From Xanthomonas cissicola (GTDB lineage: Bacteria > Pseudomonadota > Gammaproteobacteria > Xanthomonadales > Xanthomonadaceae), in NCBI RefSeq assembly GCF_008801575.1, contig NZ_VZPL01000017.1, forward strand, positions 1 to 64,000: 64,000 nt of DNA, read 5' to 3'. The stretch's first letter is position 1. Every line of letters begins with the position of its first letter. Below, one piece after another: positions 51,649 through 60,915 of this stretch. A program made the position numbers and the translations under genes. The notes below the pieces were generated by a model, which saw nothing but the letters and a program-made list of their open reading frames with translations, had not been told where the DNA came from and ran no database searches.

Positions 51649-52009
51649 CGCTCCAAGACTGGGTCGGCTCATGCCGGCCCAGTTGCGTTTTGAGGCGTCG
51701 AGAACCCGGCGTTTCACGTAGCTCTCGCATGCATTGCACGCGCGCAAACCTGCCCCATTTGCAAACGCAACGGCGCAATTCTTGCCTCGCGCCGCGCTGC
51801 GACAACATGTCGCACAAATTGGCGCGCTTTTATTGCGTCAGATCATTGCCAATGGGTTTCGTGCAGGTGCAGCAAAGACTAAAATTAGCGCGCTAACCCG
51901 TGTCTTCGGTCTGCGCAGTTCATCTCCTCCAGGAAGACGGCTGCGTCGGGAACATCCCAGGACCGATACGACGAACGAGGCTGGCGTTCCTTCGCACTTG
52001 GATCGACCG
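51649..52009 (+). other. 361-bp regulatory region between tRNA-Thr and cyoA
   Basis: No gene is seen. It contains the inverted repeat TGCGACA-ACA-TGTCGCA (51798-51814) and the palindrome TTAGCGCGCTAA (51885-51896). A possible -10 is TAAAAT at 51880-51885, without a good -35. It is expected to hold the cyoABCD promoter and controls. Confidence 0.55.
51798..51814. promoter_or_regulatory. GCGAC-N5-GTCGC inverted repeat upstream of cyoABCD
   Basis: TGCGACA and TGTCGCA are perfect arms around ACA. The core GCGAC-N5-GTCGC fits the GCGNC...GNCGC form described for RegA/PrrA/RoxR redox regulators, which control terminal oxidases in other proteobacteria. Confidence 0.5.
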
Positions 52010-52945
52010 ATGATTCCGCTGAAACAGCTCGGGCGTTTACTTCGTCCAGGTCTGATGTTGCCCTTCCTGCTGCTGGCAGGCTGCAACTCGGCCATCCTCA
52101 ATCCGAAAGGCCAGATCGGCCACGACGAAAAGCAACTGCTGATCACCTCGGTGGTGCTGATGCTAATCGTGGTCATTCCGGTGATCGTGATGACGATTGC
52201 GTTCGCGTGGAAATATCGCGCCTCCAACACCAAGGCGCGCTACGAGCCGGACTGGTCGCACTCCACCGCCATCGAAGTGGTGGTGTGGTCGATCCCGTGC
52301 GTGATCATCCTGGTGCTTGCGGTGCTGACCTGGCGCTCGTCGCACGCGCTGGACCCGTACCGGCCGCTGGATTCGGACGTCAAGCCGATCACTATCGAAG
52401 CGGTATCGCTGGACTGGAAGTGGATGTTCATCTATCCCGACCAGAACATCGCCACCGTCAACGAGATCGCGTTCCCGGTGCACACGCCGCTGAACTTCAA
52501 GATCACCTCCGACACGGTGATGAACTCGTTCTTCATCCCGCACCTGGGCACCATGATCTACGCCATGGCGGGCATGGAAACCAAGCTGCACCTGGTGGCC
52601 AACGAGCCGGGCGAATACTTCGGCCTGTCGACCAACTACAGCGGTCATGGCTTTTCGAAGATGAGCTTCAAGGCGCACGCCGTCGATCAGGCCGGCTTCG
52701 AGGCCTGGGTGGCCAAGGTCAAGGCATCGCCGACCGCGTTGAACGCTGCCGAGTACCAGGTGCTGGCAGCCAATCGCAACGACAAGGAACAGTATCCGGT
52801 CACCTACTACTCGTCGGTGCAGGACGGCATGTTCCGCTCGCTGGTCGACAAATACATGAATGGTCCGGGCCACAGTAAAGGCCACGGCGACCATCAGGCA
52901 TCGGCTACGGAGCCGGTCGCCATGTGCACTTCTGGAGACAAGTGA
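52010..52945 (+). CDS. cyoA: Cytochrome bo3 ubiquinol oxidase subunit II
   Basis: Membrane-anchored subunit II of the quinol oxidase, 311 aa. A lipoprotein signal ([20 protein letters not shown]) precedes two transmembrane helices and a cupredoxin-type periplasmic domain that lacks the CuA ligands, the mark of a quinol oxidase as opposed to a cytochrome c oxidase. ISLDWKW-type and [16 protein letters not shown] motifs agree. ATG 52010 is the family-like start. The histidine-rich tail ([12 protein letters not shown]) is additional. It is the first gene of cyoABCD and overlaps cyoB by one base. Confidence 0.95.
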   Translation: MIPLKQLGRLLRPGLMLPFLLLAGCNSAILNPKGQIGHDEKQLLITSVVLMLIVVIPVIVMTIAFAWKYRASNTKARYEPDWSHSTAIEVVVWSIPCVIILVLAVLTWRSSHALDPYRPLDSDVKPITIEAVSLDWKWMFIYPDQNIATVNEIAFPVHTPLNFKITSDTVMNSFFIPHLGTMIYAMAGMETKLHLVANEPGEYFGLSTNYSGHGFSKMSFKAHAVDQAGFEAWVAKVKASPTALNAAEYQVLAANRNDKEQYPVTYYSSVQDGMFRSLVDKYMNGPGHSKGHGDHQASATEPVAMCTSGDK

Positions 52946-54945
52946 TGCTAGGCAAACTCACCATCGAGGCAGTTCCGTACCACGAGCCGATCATCATGGT
53001 CGCGCTTGGTGGTGCCGGCCTGCTCGGCCTGCTCATCGCGGGCGCCATCACCAAGTACAAGCTGTGGGGCTATCTCTGGAAAGAGTGGTTCGCCTCGGTG
53101 GATCACAAGCGCATCGGCGTGATGTACATCATCGTGGCGCTGGTCATGCTGCTGCGCGGCTTTGCCGACGCGGCGATGATGCGCACCCAGCAGGCGCTGG
53201 CCGGCGGCGGTGGCGAGGGCGTGCTGCCCCCGCATCACTACGACCAGATCTTTACCGCGCACGGCGTGATCATGATCTTCTTCATGGCCATGCCGTTCAT
53301 GACCGGCCTGTTGAACCTGATCGTGCCGCTGCAGATCGGTGCGCGCGACGTGGCGTTCCCGTTCCTGAACTCGCTGAGCTTCTGGCTGTTCGTGGCCGGT
53401 GCGGCGCTGATCAACATCTCGCTGGGCGTGGGTGAATTCGCGCAGACCGGTTGGCTGGCGTATCCGCCGTTGTCGGGGCTGGAATACAGTCCGGGGGTCG
53501 GTGTCGATTACTACATCTGGGCATTGCAGGTGTCCGGCTTAGGCACATTGCTGACCGGCATCAACTTCTTCGTGACGATCATGCGCATGCGCGCGCCGGG
53601 CATGACCCTGATGCGCATGCCGATCTTCACCTGGACTGCGCTGATCACCAACATCCTGATCATCGCCGCGTTCCCGATCCTGACCGTGGCGTTGGCGCTG
53701 CTCGGTGCCGACCGTTACCTGGGCACGCACTTCTTCACCAATGACGGTGGCGGCAACGCCATGATGTACGTCAACCTGATCTGGATCTGGGGTCACCCAG
53801 AGGTCTACATCCTGATCCTGCCGGCATTCGGCATCTTCTCCGAGTTGATCGCGACCTACAGCCGCAAGCGCCTGTTCGGCTACACCTCGATGGTGTACGC
53901 CACCTCCTGCATCGGCGTGCTGTCGTTCGTGGTGTGGTTGCACCACTTCTTCACCATGGGCTCGGGCGCCAACGTCAATGCCTTCTTCGGCATCACGACG
54001 ATGATCATCTCGATCCCGACTGGCGTGAAGATCTTCAACTGGCTATTCACCATGTTCCGCGGTCGCGTGCACATGACCTCGCCGGTGCTGTGGACGATCG
54101 GCTTCATCATCACCTTCACCATCGGCGGCATGACCGGCGTGATGCTGGCGATTCCGGCGGTGGACTTCGTGCTGCACAACAGCCTGTTTCTGATCGCGCA
54201 CTTCCATAACGTGATCATCGGCGGCGTGGTGTTCGGTTACCTGGCGGGCCTGACCTACTGGTTCCCGAAGGCGTTCGGCTTCAAGCTCAACGAAAAGATC
54301 GGCAAGGCCTCGTTCTGGTGCTGGATCATCGGCTTCTTCGTAGCCTTCATGCCGCTGTACGTGCTCGGCTTCATGGGCATGACCCGTCGCATGAACACCT
54401 ACAACCACCCCGAATGGGCGCCGTGGCTGTACGTTGCCGCCGTGGGTGCTGCGATCATCGGCATGGGCATCTTCTTGAACCTGGTGCAGATCGGTTACAG
54501 CGTGTGGAAGCGCAAGGAGCACATGGACTACACGGGCGACCCGTGGGATGGCCGTACGCTGGAATGGGCAACTTCCTCGCCGCCGCCGTTCTACAACTTC
54601 GCCGTGCTGCCGCACATCGACGACCGCGATCAGTTCTGGGCCGACAAGCAGAACGGCAAGGGCTGGGTGCGTCCGTCCAAGTACGAAGCGATCCACATGC
54701 CGCGTAACACCGGCGCCGGCGTCTACATCGGTGCCTTCAGCGTGCTGCTGGGCTTCGGTCTGATCTGGCACATCTGGTGGCTGGCCATCATTGGCCTGGT
54801 GGGCATGATCGGCAGCTTCATCGCACGCACCTTCGATGACGACATCGATTACTGGGTGCCGGCCGACGAAGTGGAGCGCATCGAAAACGCACGTTTCGCC
54901 CTGCTCGAACAGCAACAAGCGGCGCAGGCCGCGAAGGTGGTATGA
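52945..54945 (+). CDS. cyoB: Cytochrome bo3 ubiquinol oxidase subunit I
   Basis: Catalytic subunit (666 aa) that holds the low-spin haem and the haem-CuB site and pumps protons. Conserved motifs include [19 protein letters not shown] with the His-Tyr cross-linked pair, [10 protein letters not shown] with CuB histidines, and [16 protein letters not shown] with haem ligands. ATG 52945 overlaps the cyoA stop (TGATG), with GGAGA upstream. About fifteen transmembrane helices are seen. Confidence 0.97.
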   Translation: MLGKLTIEAVPYHEPIIMVALGGAGLLGLLIAGAITKYKLWGYLWKEWFASVDHKRIGVMYIIVALVMLLRGFADAAMMRTQQALAGGGGEGVLPPHHYDQIFTAHGVIMIFFMAMPFMTGLLNLIVPLQIGARDVAFPFLNSLSFWLFVAGAALINISLGVGEFAQTGWLAYPPLSGLEYSPGVGVDYYIWALQVSGLGTLLTGINFFVTIMRMRAPGMTLMRMPIFTWTALITNILIIAAFPILTVALALLGADRYLGTHFFTNDGGGNAMMYVNLIWIWGHPEVYILILPAFGIFSELIATYSRKRLFGYTSMVYATSCIGVLSFVVWLHHFFTMGSGANVNAFFGITTMIISIPTGVKIFNWLFTMFRGRVHMTSPVLWTIGFIITFTIGGMTGVMLAIPAVDFVLHNSLFLIAHFHNVIIGGVVFGYLAGLTYWFPKAFGFKLNEKIGKASFWCWIIGFFVAFMPLYVLGFMGMTRRMNTYNHPEWAPWLYVAAVGAAIIGMGIFLNLVQIGYSVWKRKEHMDYTGDPWDGRTLEWATSSPPPFYNFAVLPHIDDRDQFWADKQNGKGWVRPSKYEAIHMPRNTGAGVYIGAFSVLLGFGLIWHIWWLAIIGLVGMIGSFIARTFDDDIDYWVPADEVERIENARFALLEQQQAAQAAKVV

Positions 54946-55574
54946 CCATGGCTTCCTCGACCACGCTTGACCACGCCGCCCACGCGGGCGGCCACGATCA
55001 CGACCACGAGCATCACGACGGCGGTGGCAACACCGTCTTCGGGTTCTGGGTCTACCTGATGAGCGACTGCCTGCTGTTTGCCGGTCTGTTCGCCACCTAT
55101 GCGGTGCTCTCCGGCGCCACGGTGGACGGGCCGACTGCCAAGGAGCTGTTCGATCTGAAGTTCTTGCTGGTGGAAACCTTCCTGCTGTTGTTCAGCAGCC
55201 TGAGCTTCGGCTTTGCGATGATTGCCGCGCACAAGCGCAAAATGGGTGGCCTGTACGGCTGGCTGGCGGTGACCGCGCTGCTGGGTATCGGCTTCCTGTG
55301 CATGGAAGTGTGGGAGTTCAACCATCTGATTCATGAAGGTGCCGGCCCGGGGCGCAGCGCGTTCCTGTCGGCGTTCTTCACCCTGGTGGGCACGCACGGC
55401 CTGCACGTGGCCTCCGGCCTGCTGTGGATGGCCGTGCTGGTGATCCAGATTTCCAAGAACGGCCTGACAGCGCGCAACAGCACGCGTCTGGCCTGTCTGA
55501 GCCTGTTCTGGCACTTCCTGGACATCATCTGGATCGGTGTGTTCACCGTCGTCTATCTGCTGGGAGCGCTGTAA
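54942..55574 (+). CDS. cyoC: Cytochrome bo3 ubiquinol oxidase subunit III
   Basis: Subunit III, 210 aa, five helices. The N-terminus carries an unusual histidine/aspartate-rich run ([15 protein letters not shown]) that could bind metal. [21 protein letters not shown] and [14 protein letters not shown] are family motifs. ATG 54942 overlaps the cyoB stop (ATGA). Confidence 0.95.
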   Translation: MTMASSTTLDHAAHAGGHDHDHEHHDGGGNTVFGFWVYLMSDCLLFAGLFATYAVLSGATVDGPTAKELFDLKFLLVETFLLLFSSLSFGFAMIAAHKRKMGGLYGWLAVTALLGIGFLCMEVWEFNHLIHEGAGPGRSAFLSAFFTLVGTHGLHVASGLLWMAVLVIQISKNGLTARNSTRLACLSLFWHFLDIIWIGVFTVVYLLGAL

Positions 55575-55909
55575 TGGCCAATCACCACCACACCGATACC
55601 GCTGCCGACGCGCATGCCGGCGGCCTGAAGTCCTACCTGATCGGCTTTGTGATGGCCGTGATCCTCACCGTCATCCCGTTTGCGATGGTGATGAGCGGCG
55701 CATTCTCCAAAGGCGTCACCATCGTGGTGATCTCGGTCATGGCCGCGGTGCAGATGCTGGTGCACATGGTGTACTTCCTGCATATGGACCGCACGCCCGA
55801 GCAGCGCTCCAACGTGCAGGTGGGCCTGTTCTCGCTGCTGATCATCGGCATCGTGATCGTGGGTTCGCTGTGGGTGCTGCACAACATGAACGTCAACATG
55901 ATGCATTGA
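55574..55909 (+). CDS. cyoD: Cytochrome bo3 ubiquinol oxidase subunit IV
   Basis: Small subunit IV, 111 aa, with three transmembrane helices (about 20-42, 47-68 and 82-104). The histidine-rich N-terminus (NHHHTDTAADAHAGG) and LVHMVYFLHMD are typical. Its start overlaps the cyoC stop (TAATG). cyoE does not follow; a terminator does. Confidence 0.93.
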   Translation: MANHHHTDTAADAHAGGLKSYLIGFVMAVILTVIPFAMVMSGAFSKGVTIVVISVMAAVQMLVHMVYFLHMDRTPEQRSNVQVGLFSLLIIGIVIVGSLWVLHNMNVNMMH

Positions 55910-55946
55910 GACGGCCGCTAGCCGGGTCGATGTCCCGTTGAAGAAG

Positions 55947-55978
55947 AAGCCGCCAAGCAATTGGCGGCTTTTTTTTCG
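55947..55978 (+). terminator. Terminator of cyoABCD
   Basis: AAGCCGCCAA and TTGGCGGCTT form a 10-bp stem around GCAA, followed by a T-run. It closes the operon 37 bases after cyoD. Confidence 0.93.
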
Positions 55979-56067
55979 CCCGCAGCATGACCAATGGCAT
56001 ACGGGGAAGCACAGGCAGGCGCTTAGCATCGTGGACTTGCCTGTTTCAGGTCACCTGCGGAGTTGCG

Positions 56068-57948
56068 ATGAAAATGCCCGCCCTGTTGTCCGTGTCGTTG
56101 CTGGCGGCGTTGTCGCTGCCCGCGGCTGCGCAAACCGCACCGCCGCAGGACGTGCCGTTCGACGGCACCTTGAAGATCGACGTGGATGCCACCGATCTGG
56201 CGCACCGCATCTTCAAGGTCAAGACCACCATGCCGGCCAAGCCGGGCCCGATGACGCTGCTATACCCGCAGTGGATTCCCGGCAATCATTCGCCGACCGG
56301 ACCGATCGATAAGCTTGCCGGTCTGGTGATCAAGGTCGATGGCAAGGTGGTGCCATGGAAGCGCGACCAGTTCGACGTCTATGCGTTCAAGGTGGATGTG
56401 CCACAAGGCGCCACCGAGCTGACGGCCGAGTTCAAGTTCCTCTCGCCGCAGGCCGGCAACCAGGGCCGGGTGATGATGACCCCGGAAATGCTCAACCTGC
56501 AGTGGAACACCACGGCGCTGTACCCGGCCGGTTATTTCGCGCGCAACATCAAGGCGCAGGCCAGCGTCACGCTGCCGGCCGGCTGGAGCTATGCCACGGC
56601 ACTGGAAACCGATCGCCGCGTCGGCGACACGGTGAGCTTCAAGCCGATCGATTTCGACGACCTGGTCGATTCGCCGATGTTCGCCGGCAAGTACTACAAG
56701 CGCGTGGAACTGAGCACCGGCAAGCAGCCGGTCTATCTCAACGTGTTCGCCGATGAAGCCAAATCGTTGGAGGCCAAGCCCGAGCAGATCAAGGCGCATG
56801 CTGCGTTGGTGCAGCAGATGGACAAGCTGTACGGCGCGCGTCATTTCGACCATTACGAATTCCTGCTGGCGCTGACCAAGAAGCTGGGCGGCATCGGCCT
56901 GGAGCATCACCGTTCCAGCGAAAACAGCGGCCCGCCGAATTACTTCACCGAGTGGGACAAGAGCTGGACCATGCGCGACCTGCTGGCGCACGAGTTCAAC
57001 CACTCCTGGAACGGCAAGTACCGCCGTGGCGCCGACCTGGCAACGCCGAACTTCAACGTGCCGATGGGCGACAGCCTGTTGTGGCTGTACGAAGGTCAGA
57101 CCCAGTTCTGGGGCGAAGTGGTGGCGGCCCGTTCGGGCCTGTGGACGCAGGACCAGGCGCGCGACATGCTGGCCGGCGTCGCGGCAACCTACGAGCGCGG
57201 CCGCCCCGGCATGGCCTGGCGCACGGTGCAGGACACCACCAACGACCCAACCATGTCGATGCGGCGTCCGAAGGCGTACCGCAGCTATCAGATGAGCGAG
57301 GACTATTACTCCGGCGGCCAGATGATGTGGCTGGAAGTGGATAGCAAGCTGCGCGCGCTCACCAACAACAAGCGCTCCATCGACGATTTCGCCAAGGCGT
57401 TCTTCGGCATGAAGAACGGCGATTGGGACGTCAATCCGTACACCTTCGACGACATCGTGAGCACGCTCAACGGCGTGGCCGCATACGATTGGGCCAGCCT
57501 GTTGCGCGAGCGCATGGACGGGCACGGTTCGTTGAACGGCGGCATCGAAGTCAACGGCTGGAAGCTGGTCTACAACGACGAGCCGAACCTGGCGATCAAG
57601 ACCTACGAGAGCAACGAGAACGACGTCAGCCTGACCTATTCGCTGGGCCTGTCGCTGGAAGGCTCGGGTGAAGTCAACGAGGTGTTATGGGACAGCCCGG
57701 CGTTCAATGCGGGCATCATCAACGGCAACACCCTGGTGGCCGTCAACGGCCGCGCCTTCAGCGCCGATGTGATCAAGGATGCGATCAAGGCGGCCAAGGG
57801 CACCACTGCGCCGATCGAACTGCTGGTCAAGCGCGGCGACCGCTACGAAACCGTCCGCATCGACTACCACGGCGGTCTGCTGTATCCGCATCTGGAACGC
57901 GTCGCCGGCAAGCCGGATCGCCTGAGCGAGTTGTACAAGGCGCGCTAA
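56068..57948 (+). CDS. M61-family glycyl aminopeptidase, periplasmic
   Basis: Zinc aminopeptidase of family M61, 626 aa. A signal peptide ends at about residue 22 (LSLPAAAQT). The catalytic motif is DLLAHEFNHSWNGKYRR (HExxH near residue 313), with the third ligand Glu in LWLYEGQTQFWGE. A PDZ-like domain occupies the C-terminus (about 535-615, SLEGSGEVNEVLWDSPAFNA then GNTLVAVNGRAFS). GGAG lies upstream of ATG 56068. Peptides with N-terminal glycine or alanine are preferred in characterised relatives. Confidence 0.92.
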   Translation: MKMPALLSVSLLAALSLPAAAQTAPPQDVPFDGTLKIDVDATDLAHRIFKVKTTMPAKPGPMTLLYPQWIPGNHSPTGPIDKLAGLVIKVDGKVVPWKRDQFDVYAFKVDVPQGATELTAEFKFLSPQAGNQGRVMMTPEMLNLQWNTTALYPAGYFARNIKAQASVTLPAGWSYATALETDRRVGDTVSFKPIDFDDLVDSPMFAGKYYKRVELSTGKQPVYLNVFADEAKSLEAKPEQIKAHAALVQQMDKLYGARHFDHYEFLLALTKKLGGIGLEHHRSSENSGPPNYFTEWDKSWTMRDLLAHEFNHSWNGKYRRGADLATPNFNVPMGDSLLWLYEGQTQFWGEVVAARSGLWTQDQARDMLAGVAATYERGRPGMAWRTVQDTTNDPTMSMRRPKAYRSYQMSEDYYSGGQMMWLEVDSKLRALTNNKRSIDDFAKAFFGMKNGDWDVNPYTFDDIVSTLNGVAAYDWASLLRERMDGHGSLNGGIEVNGWKLVYNDEPNLAIKTYESNENDVSLTYSLGLSLEGSGEVNEVLWDSPAFNAGIINGNTLVAVNGRAFSADVIKDAIKAAKGTTAPIELLVKRGDRYETVRIDYHGGLLYPHLERVAGKPDRLSELYKAR

Positions 57949-58087
57949 GTGGCGCACGCCCACGTCGTTGATCGGCGTGGGATCGGTGGAATCCAAGCGG
58001 CATGGCCGGTCTTCACCGGTCATGCCGCTGTTGTGTGAGCGCAGCTGGTCAATCGCTTGCACTACACAACAGTAAGTCGTCGAATTG

Positions 58088-58157
58088 CCCGAATCCCGAA
58101 TCCCGAATCCCGAATCCCGATTCCCGAATCCCGATTCCCGATTCCCGATTCCCGATT
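58088..58157. repeat. Tandem array of ten CCCGAAT/CCCGATT heptamers upstream of radA
   Basis: Ten units of 7 bp run without gaps: four CCCGAAT, one CCCGATT, one CCCGAAT and four CCCGATT, ending in a partial unit. The array lies 75 bases before the radA start. The same unit family occurs upstream of obgE. Such arrays can change copy number by slippage. Confidence 0.95.
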
Positions 58158-58232
58158 CCGCAAAGCCCTGCGTCGCGCACACTGAGACCGTCAGCCACTA
58201 TCCTGCTGCTTCAGCAACGATGGGCAAGAACG

Positions 58233-59624
58233 ATGGCGAAGGCGAAAACGGCCTATGTCTGCGGCGAGTGCGGTGCCGAGTACACCAAGTGGCAGGGGCA
58301 GTGCACCGAATGCGGTGTCTGGAACACGCTGAGCGAAATCGTGCTCGAAAGCGCCACCCCGGGCGGCAAGACATCGCCAGCGGCATCGCGGCGTAGCGGC
58401 TGGGCCGGCAAGGCCGAGGCACCCAAGATCACTGCGCTCAAGGACGTGCAGCAGTCCGAGCAGGCGCGCGTCTCCACCGGTATCGGCGAGTTCGATCGGG
58501 TGCTGGGTGGCGGGCTGGTGGAAGGGGCGGTGGTGCTGATCGGCGGCGACCCCGGGATCGGCAAGTCGACGTTGCTGCTGCAGGCGCTGGCGAGCATGGC
58601 CTCCACGTTGCCGGTGTTGTATGTGACCGGCGAGGAATCGCTGGCCCAGGTGGCCGGGCGCGCGGTGCGCCTGGATCTGCCGCTGGAAGGCCTGAACGCC
58701 CTGGCCGAAACCGGCATCGAAAACATCCTGCAGCACGCCAGCGTGGCCCGGCCGAAGCTGATCGTGGCCGATTCGGTACAAACCTTGTGGACCGAGTCGT
58801 TGACCGCAGCGCCGGGCTCGGTGAGCCAGGTGCGCGAGAGCGCAGCGCGGCTGGTGCGCTATGCCAAGGAAACCGGCACCGCGGTGTTTCTGGTCGGCCA
58901 TGTGACCAAGGAAGGCGGCATCGCCGGGCCACGCGTGCTCGAGCACATGGTCGATGCGGTGCTGTATTTCGAAGGCGAGAGCGGCAGCCGGTTCCGCCTG
59001 CTGCGTGCGTTCAAGAACCGCTTCGGTGCGGTCAACGAACTGGGCGTGTTCGCCATGGGCGAGAAGGGCCTCAAGGAGGTCTCCAACCCGTCGGCGATCT
59101 TCCTGTCCGGCGGTAGCACCCAGCAGCCGGGCAGTTGCGTGATGGTCACCCGCGAAGGCACCCGCCCGCTGATGGTGGAGGTACAGGCGCTGGTGGATGC
59201 ATCGCCGTTGTCCAACCCACGCCGGGTTGCGGTGGGTCTGGAGCAGAACCGGCTGGCGATGTTGCTGGCGGTACTGCATCGCCATGGCGGTATCGTGGTG
59301 GGCGACCAGGACGTGTTCGTCAATGTGGTGGGCGGCATCCGCGTGCAGGAAACCGCGGCCGATTTGCCGGTGCTGCTGGCAGTGCTGTCGTCGCTGCGCG
59401 ACCGGCCGCTGTCCGAAAAGACCATCGCGTTCGGCGAAGTGGGGCTGTCTGGCGAAATCCGCCCGGTGCCCAATGGCGAGGACCGCCTGAAGGAAGCAGC
59501 GACGCATGGTTTCAAGCGTGCCATCGTGCCCCGCGCCAATGCGCCCAAGACCACCAGCATCAAGGGCATGGAAATCATTGCGGTGGAGCGCTTGAGCCAG
59601 GCATTGGAAGCGGCGGCGGACTGA
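58233..59624 (+). CDS. radA: DNA repair protein RadA
   Basis: RecA-like ATPase that extends heteroduplex during recombination, 463 aa. The N-terminal zinc finger is CGECGAEYTKWQGQCTECG; Walker A is GGDPGIGKSTLL (about residue 108); the RadA-specific motif KNRFG lies near residue 268; the C-terminus is a Lon-protease-like domain without the catalytic residues. The start ATG 58233 (MAKAKTAYVC) agrees with the family. Its leader holds the heptamer array. Confidence 0.97.
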   Translation: MAKAKTAYVCGECGAEYTKWQGQCTECGVWNTLSEIVLESATPGGKTSPAASRRSGWAGKAEAPKITALKDVQQSEQARVSTGIGEFDRVLGGGLVEGAVVLIGGDPGIGKSTLLLQALASMASTLPVLYVTGEESLAQVAGRAVRLDLPLEGLNALAETGIENILQHASVARPKLIVADSVQTLWTESLTAAPGSVSQVRESAARLVRYAKETGTAVFLVGHVTKEGGIAGPRVLEHMVDAVLYFEGESGSRFRLLRAFKNRFGAVNELGVFAMGEKGLKEVSNPSAIFLSGGSTQQPGSCVMVTREGTRPLMVEVQALVDASPLSNPRRVAVGLEQNRLAMLLAVLHRHGGIVVGDQDVFVNVVGGIRVQETAADLPVLLAVLSSLRDRPLSEKTIAFGEVGLSGEIRPVPNGEDRLKEAATHGFKRAIVPRANAPKTTSIKGMEIIAVERLSQALEAAAD

Positions 59625-60039
59625 AGCCGCGCGGCGCGCGCATGTTGCGATAGGCCAGGCCAGCGACCTGCCGACGCGACGCAAGCACCGCATTGGCCAT
59701 GTTCGGGAGCAGTATGCAGCCATCGTTCCGACCGATTGCCGGACGACCATCGATGGTCGTCCGGCTTGGTCACTACAGGTGCGGCCGTGCTGTCACCTTC
59801 AAAAAACGCTGAGCGCAGAGGCGTCGCGCGCCTTTCAGACCTGCTCCGTGAGGCGGGCACGGCATGCGCCGCGGGGCAACCGGACGCCTGCAAACCGTTT
59901 GTCGGACAAACGCCGGGATTTGCATTTGGTTGTCGAGAAAGCGTTTTCAGAAAGAGTGAGGCTATGGCAACATGCGCGGCCCGTTGCACTGCGCACCGGA
60001 TCACAGACACCGCTCACTGCCGTTTTCAGGAGAATCACG
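59625..60039 (+). other. 415-bp spacer between radA and the DUF805 gene
   Basis: No gene is seen. A 28-bp perfect palindrome occupies 59738-59765. The rest shows no clear promoter or repeat. Confidence 0.5.
59738..59765. repeat. 28-bp perfect palindrome downstream of radA
   Basis: The half GCCGGACGACCATC is followed directly by its exact reverse complement. As RNA it would form a stem with a tight TCGA loop. There is no T-run, so it may be a terminator without a U-tract or a protein-binding site. Confidence 0.75.
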
Positions 60040-60426
60040 ATGGAATGGATGTTGCTGCCGCTCAAGCGCTACGCCGACTTCAACGGTCGCTCGCGTCGCA
60101 AGGAATACTGGATGTTCGCGCTGATGCAGTTCCTGGTGCTGTTCGTGTTTGGCGGCCTGTTTGCCGTTGCCGCAGTGGCGATGGAGAACGAGAACGGCCC
60201 TGGCGCGCTGGCTTGGCTGATCTGTGCGGTCATGGTGCTCGCTTGTCTGGCGTTGATCGTGCCCGGCATTGCAGTCACGGTGCGCCGCCTGCACGACCAG
60301 GACAAGTCCGGCTGGTTTTACCTGATCAGCCTGGTGCCGTATGTTGGCGCTTTCGTGTTGCTGGTCTTCATGTGCATCGAAGGCACGCCCGGCCCGAACC
60401 AATACGGCGAAAATCCCAAGCAGTAA
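60040..60426 (+). CDS. DUF805 family membrane protein
   Basis: A 128-aa inner-membrane protein of the DUF805 family. The hallmark start FNGRSRRKEYWMFALMQFLV is followed by four hydrophobic helices, and RRLHDQDKSGWFYLISLVP is the second family motif. The C-terminus EGTPGPNQYGENPK is also typical. Function is unknown. AGGAG precedes ATG 60040. It is followed by a terminator and lies between radA and hrpG. Confidence 0.92.
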   Translation: MEWMLLPLKRYADFNGRSRRKEYWMFALMQFLVLFVFGGLFAVAAVAMENENGPGALAWLICAVMVLACLALIVPGIAVTVRRLHDQDKSGWFYLISLVPYVGAFVLLVFMCIEGTPGPNQYGENPKQ

Positions 60427-60445
60427 CTCGCGCGTTATGAAAGCG

Positions 60446-60483
60446 GACAACGGCGCAGGGGTCTCCCTGCGCCGTTGTCGTTT
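60446..60483 (+). terminator. Strong hairpin terminator after the DUF805 gene
   Basis: GACAACGGCGCAGGG and CCCTGCGCCGTTGTC form a perfect 15-bp stem around GTCT, followed by GTTTG. Confidence 0.75.
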
Positions 60484-60915
60484 GTGAGTGCGCCAACGGT
60501 GCCATGCGCGTCGCCCATAGGCGGAACGTCACTGCTCCGCAGACGGGTGTCCGGATCCGGACCCCCAGACATGGACGGTGGCGACACAGCGACATGCTTG
60601 GGGCGTCTTTCGCTCAGCAGTCCCGGGGCAGCTGACAGTGCCTCATTCGTCGCTGCCACACCGCTGTAGAGATGCAGCGATATCGCTCAACGCTGATCAG
60701 CATGTACCCCGCGCTGTGCAGTGAGCGATGCAGTTGCAGTCGTATGGCCCGCACCTGCAGAACTCGAGTTGCGACACAGCCTGCGGGCCAGGTGCGCGTG
60801 TAGATCGCTCTGCCTTTGAGAGCGTGCCGACGCTCATCGTGTCATCAAACACCCTTCGCTTTAACGCAAGCGAGAGTGCGCAATGCAGATCGCAGATCGG
60901 CAGCGGTGCGCTTGC
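60484..60915. other. 432-bp region between the DUF805 gene and hrpG
   Basis: No gene, promoter or repeat of note is recognised. It lies 3' of both flanking genes, which converge. Short open readings here lack ribosome sites and look random. Confidence 0.5.

Noticed and set aside
58088-58157. CRISPR-like array before radA
   Set aside because: The units are contiguous 7-mers without spacers, so it is a simple tandem repeat.
59736-60440. 234-aa plus-strand frame overlapping the DUF805 gene
   Set aside because: It starts in the palindrome region and reads the DUF805 gene in another frame; the DUF805 protein has both family motifs and a ribosome site.
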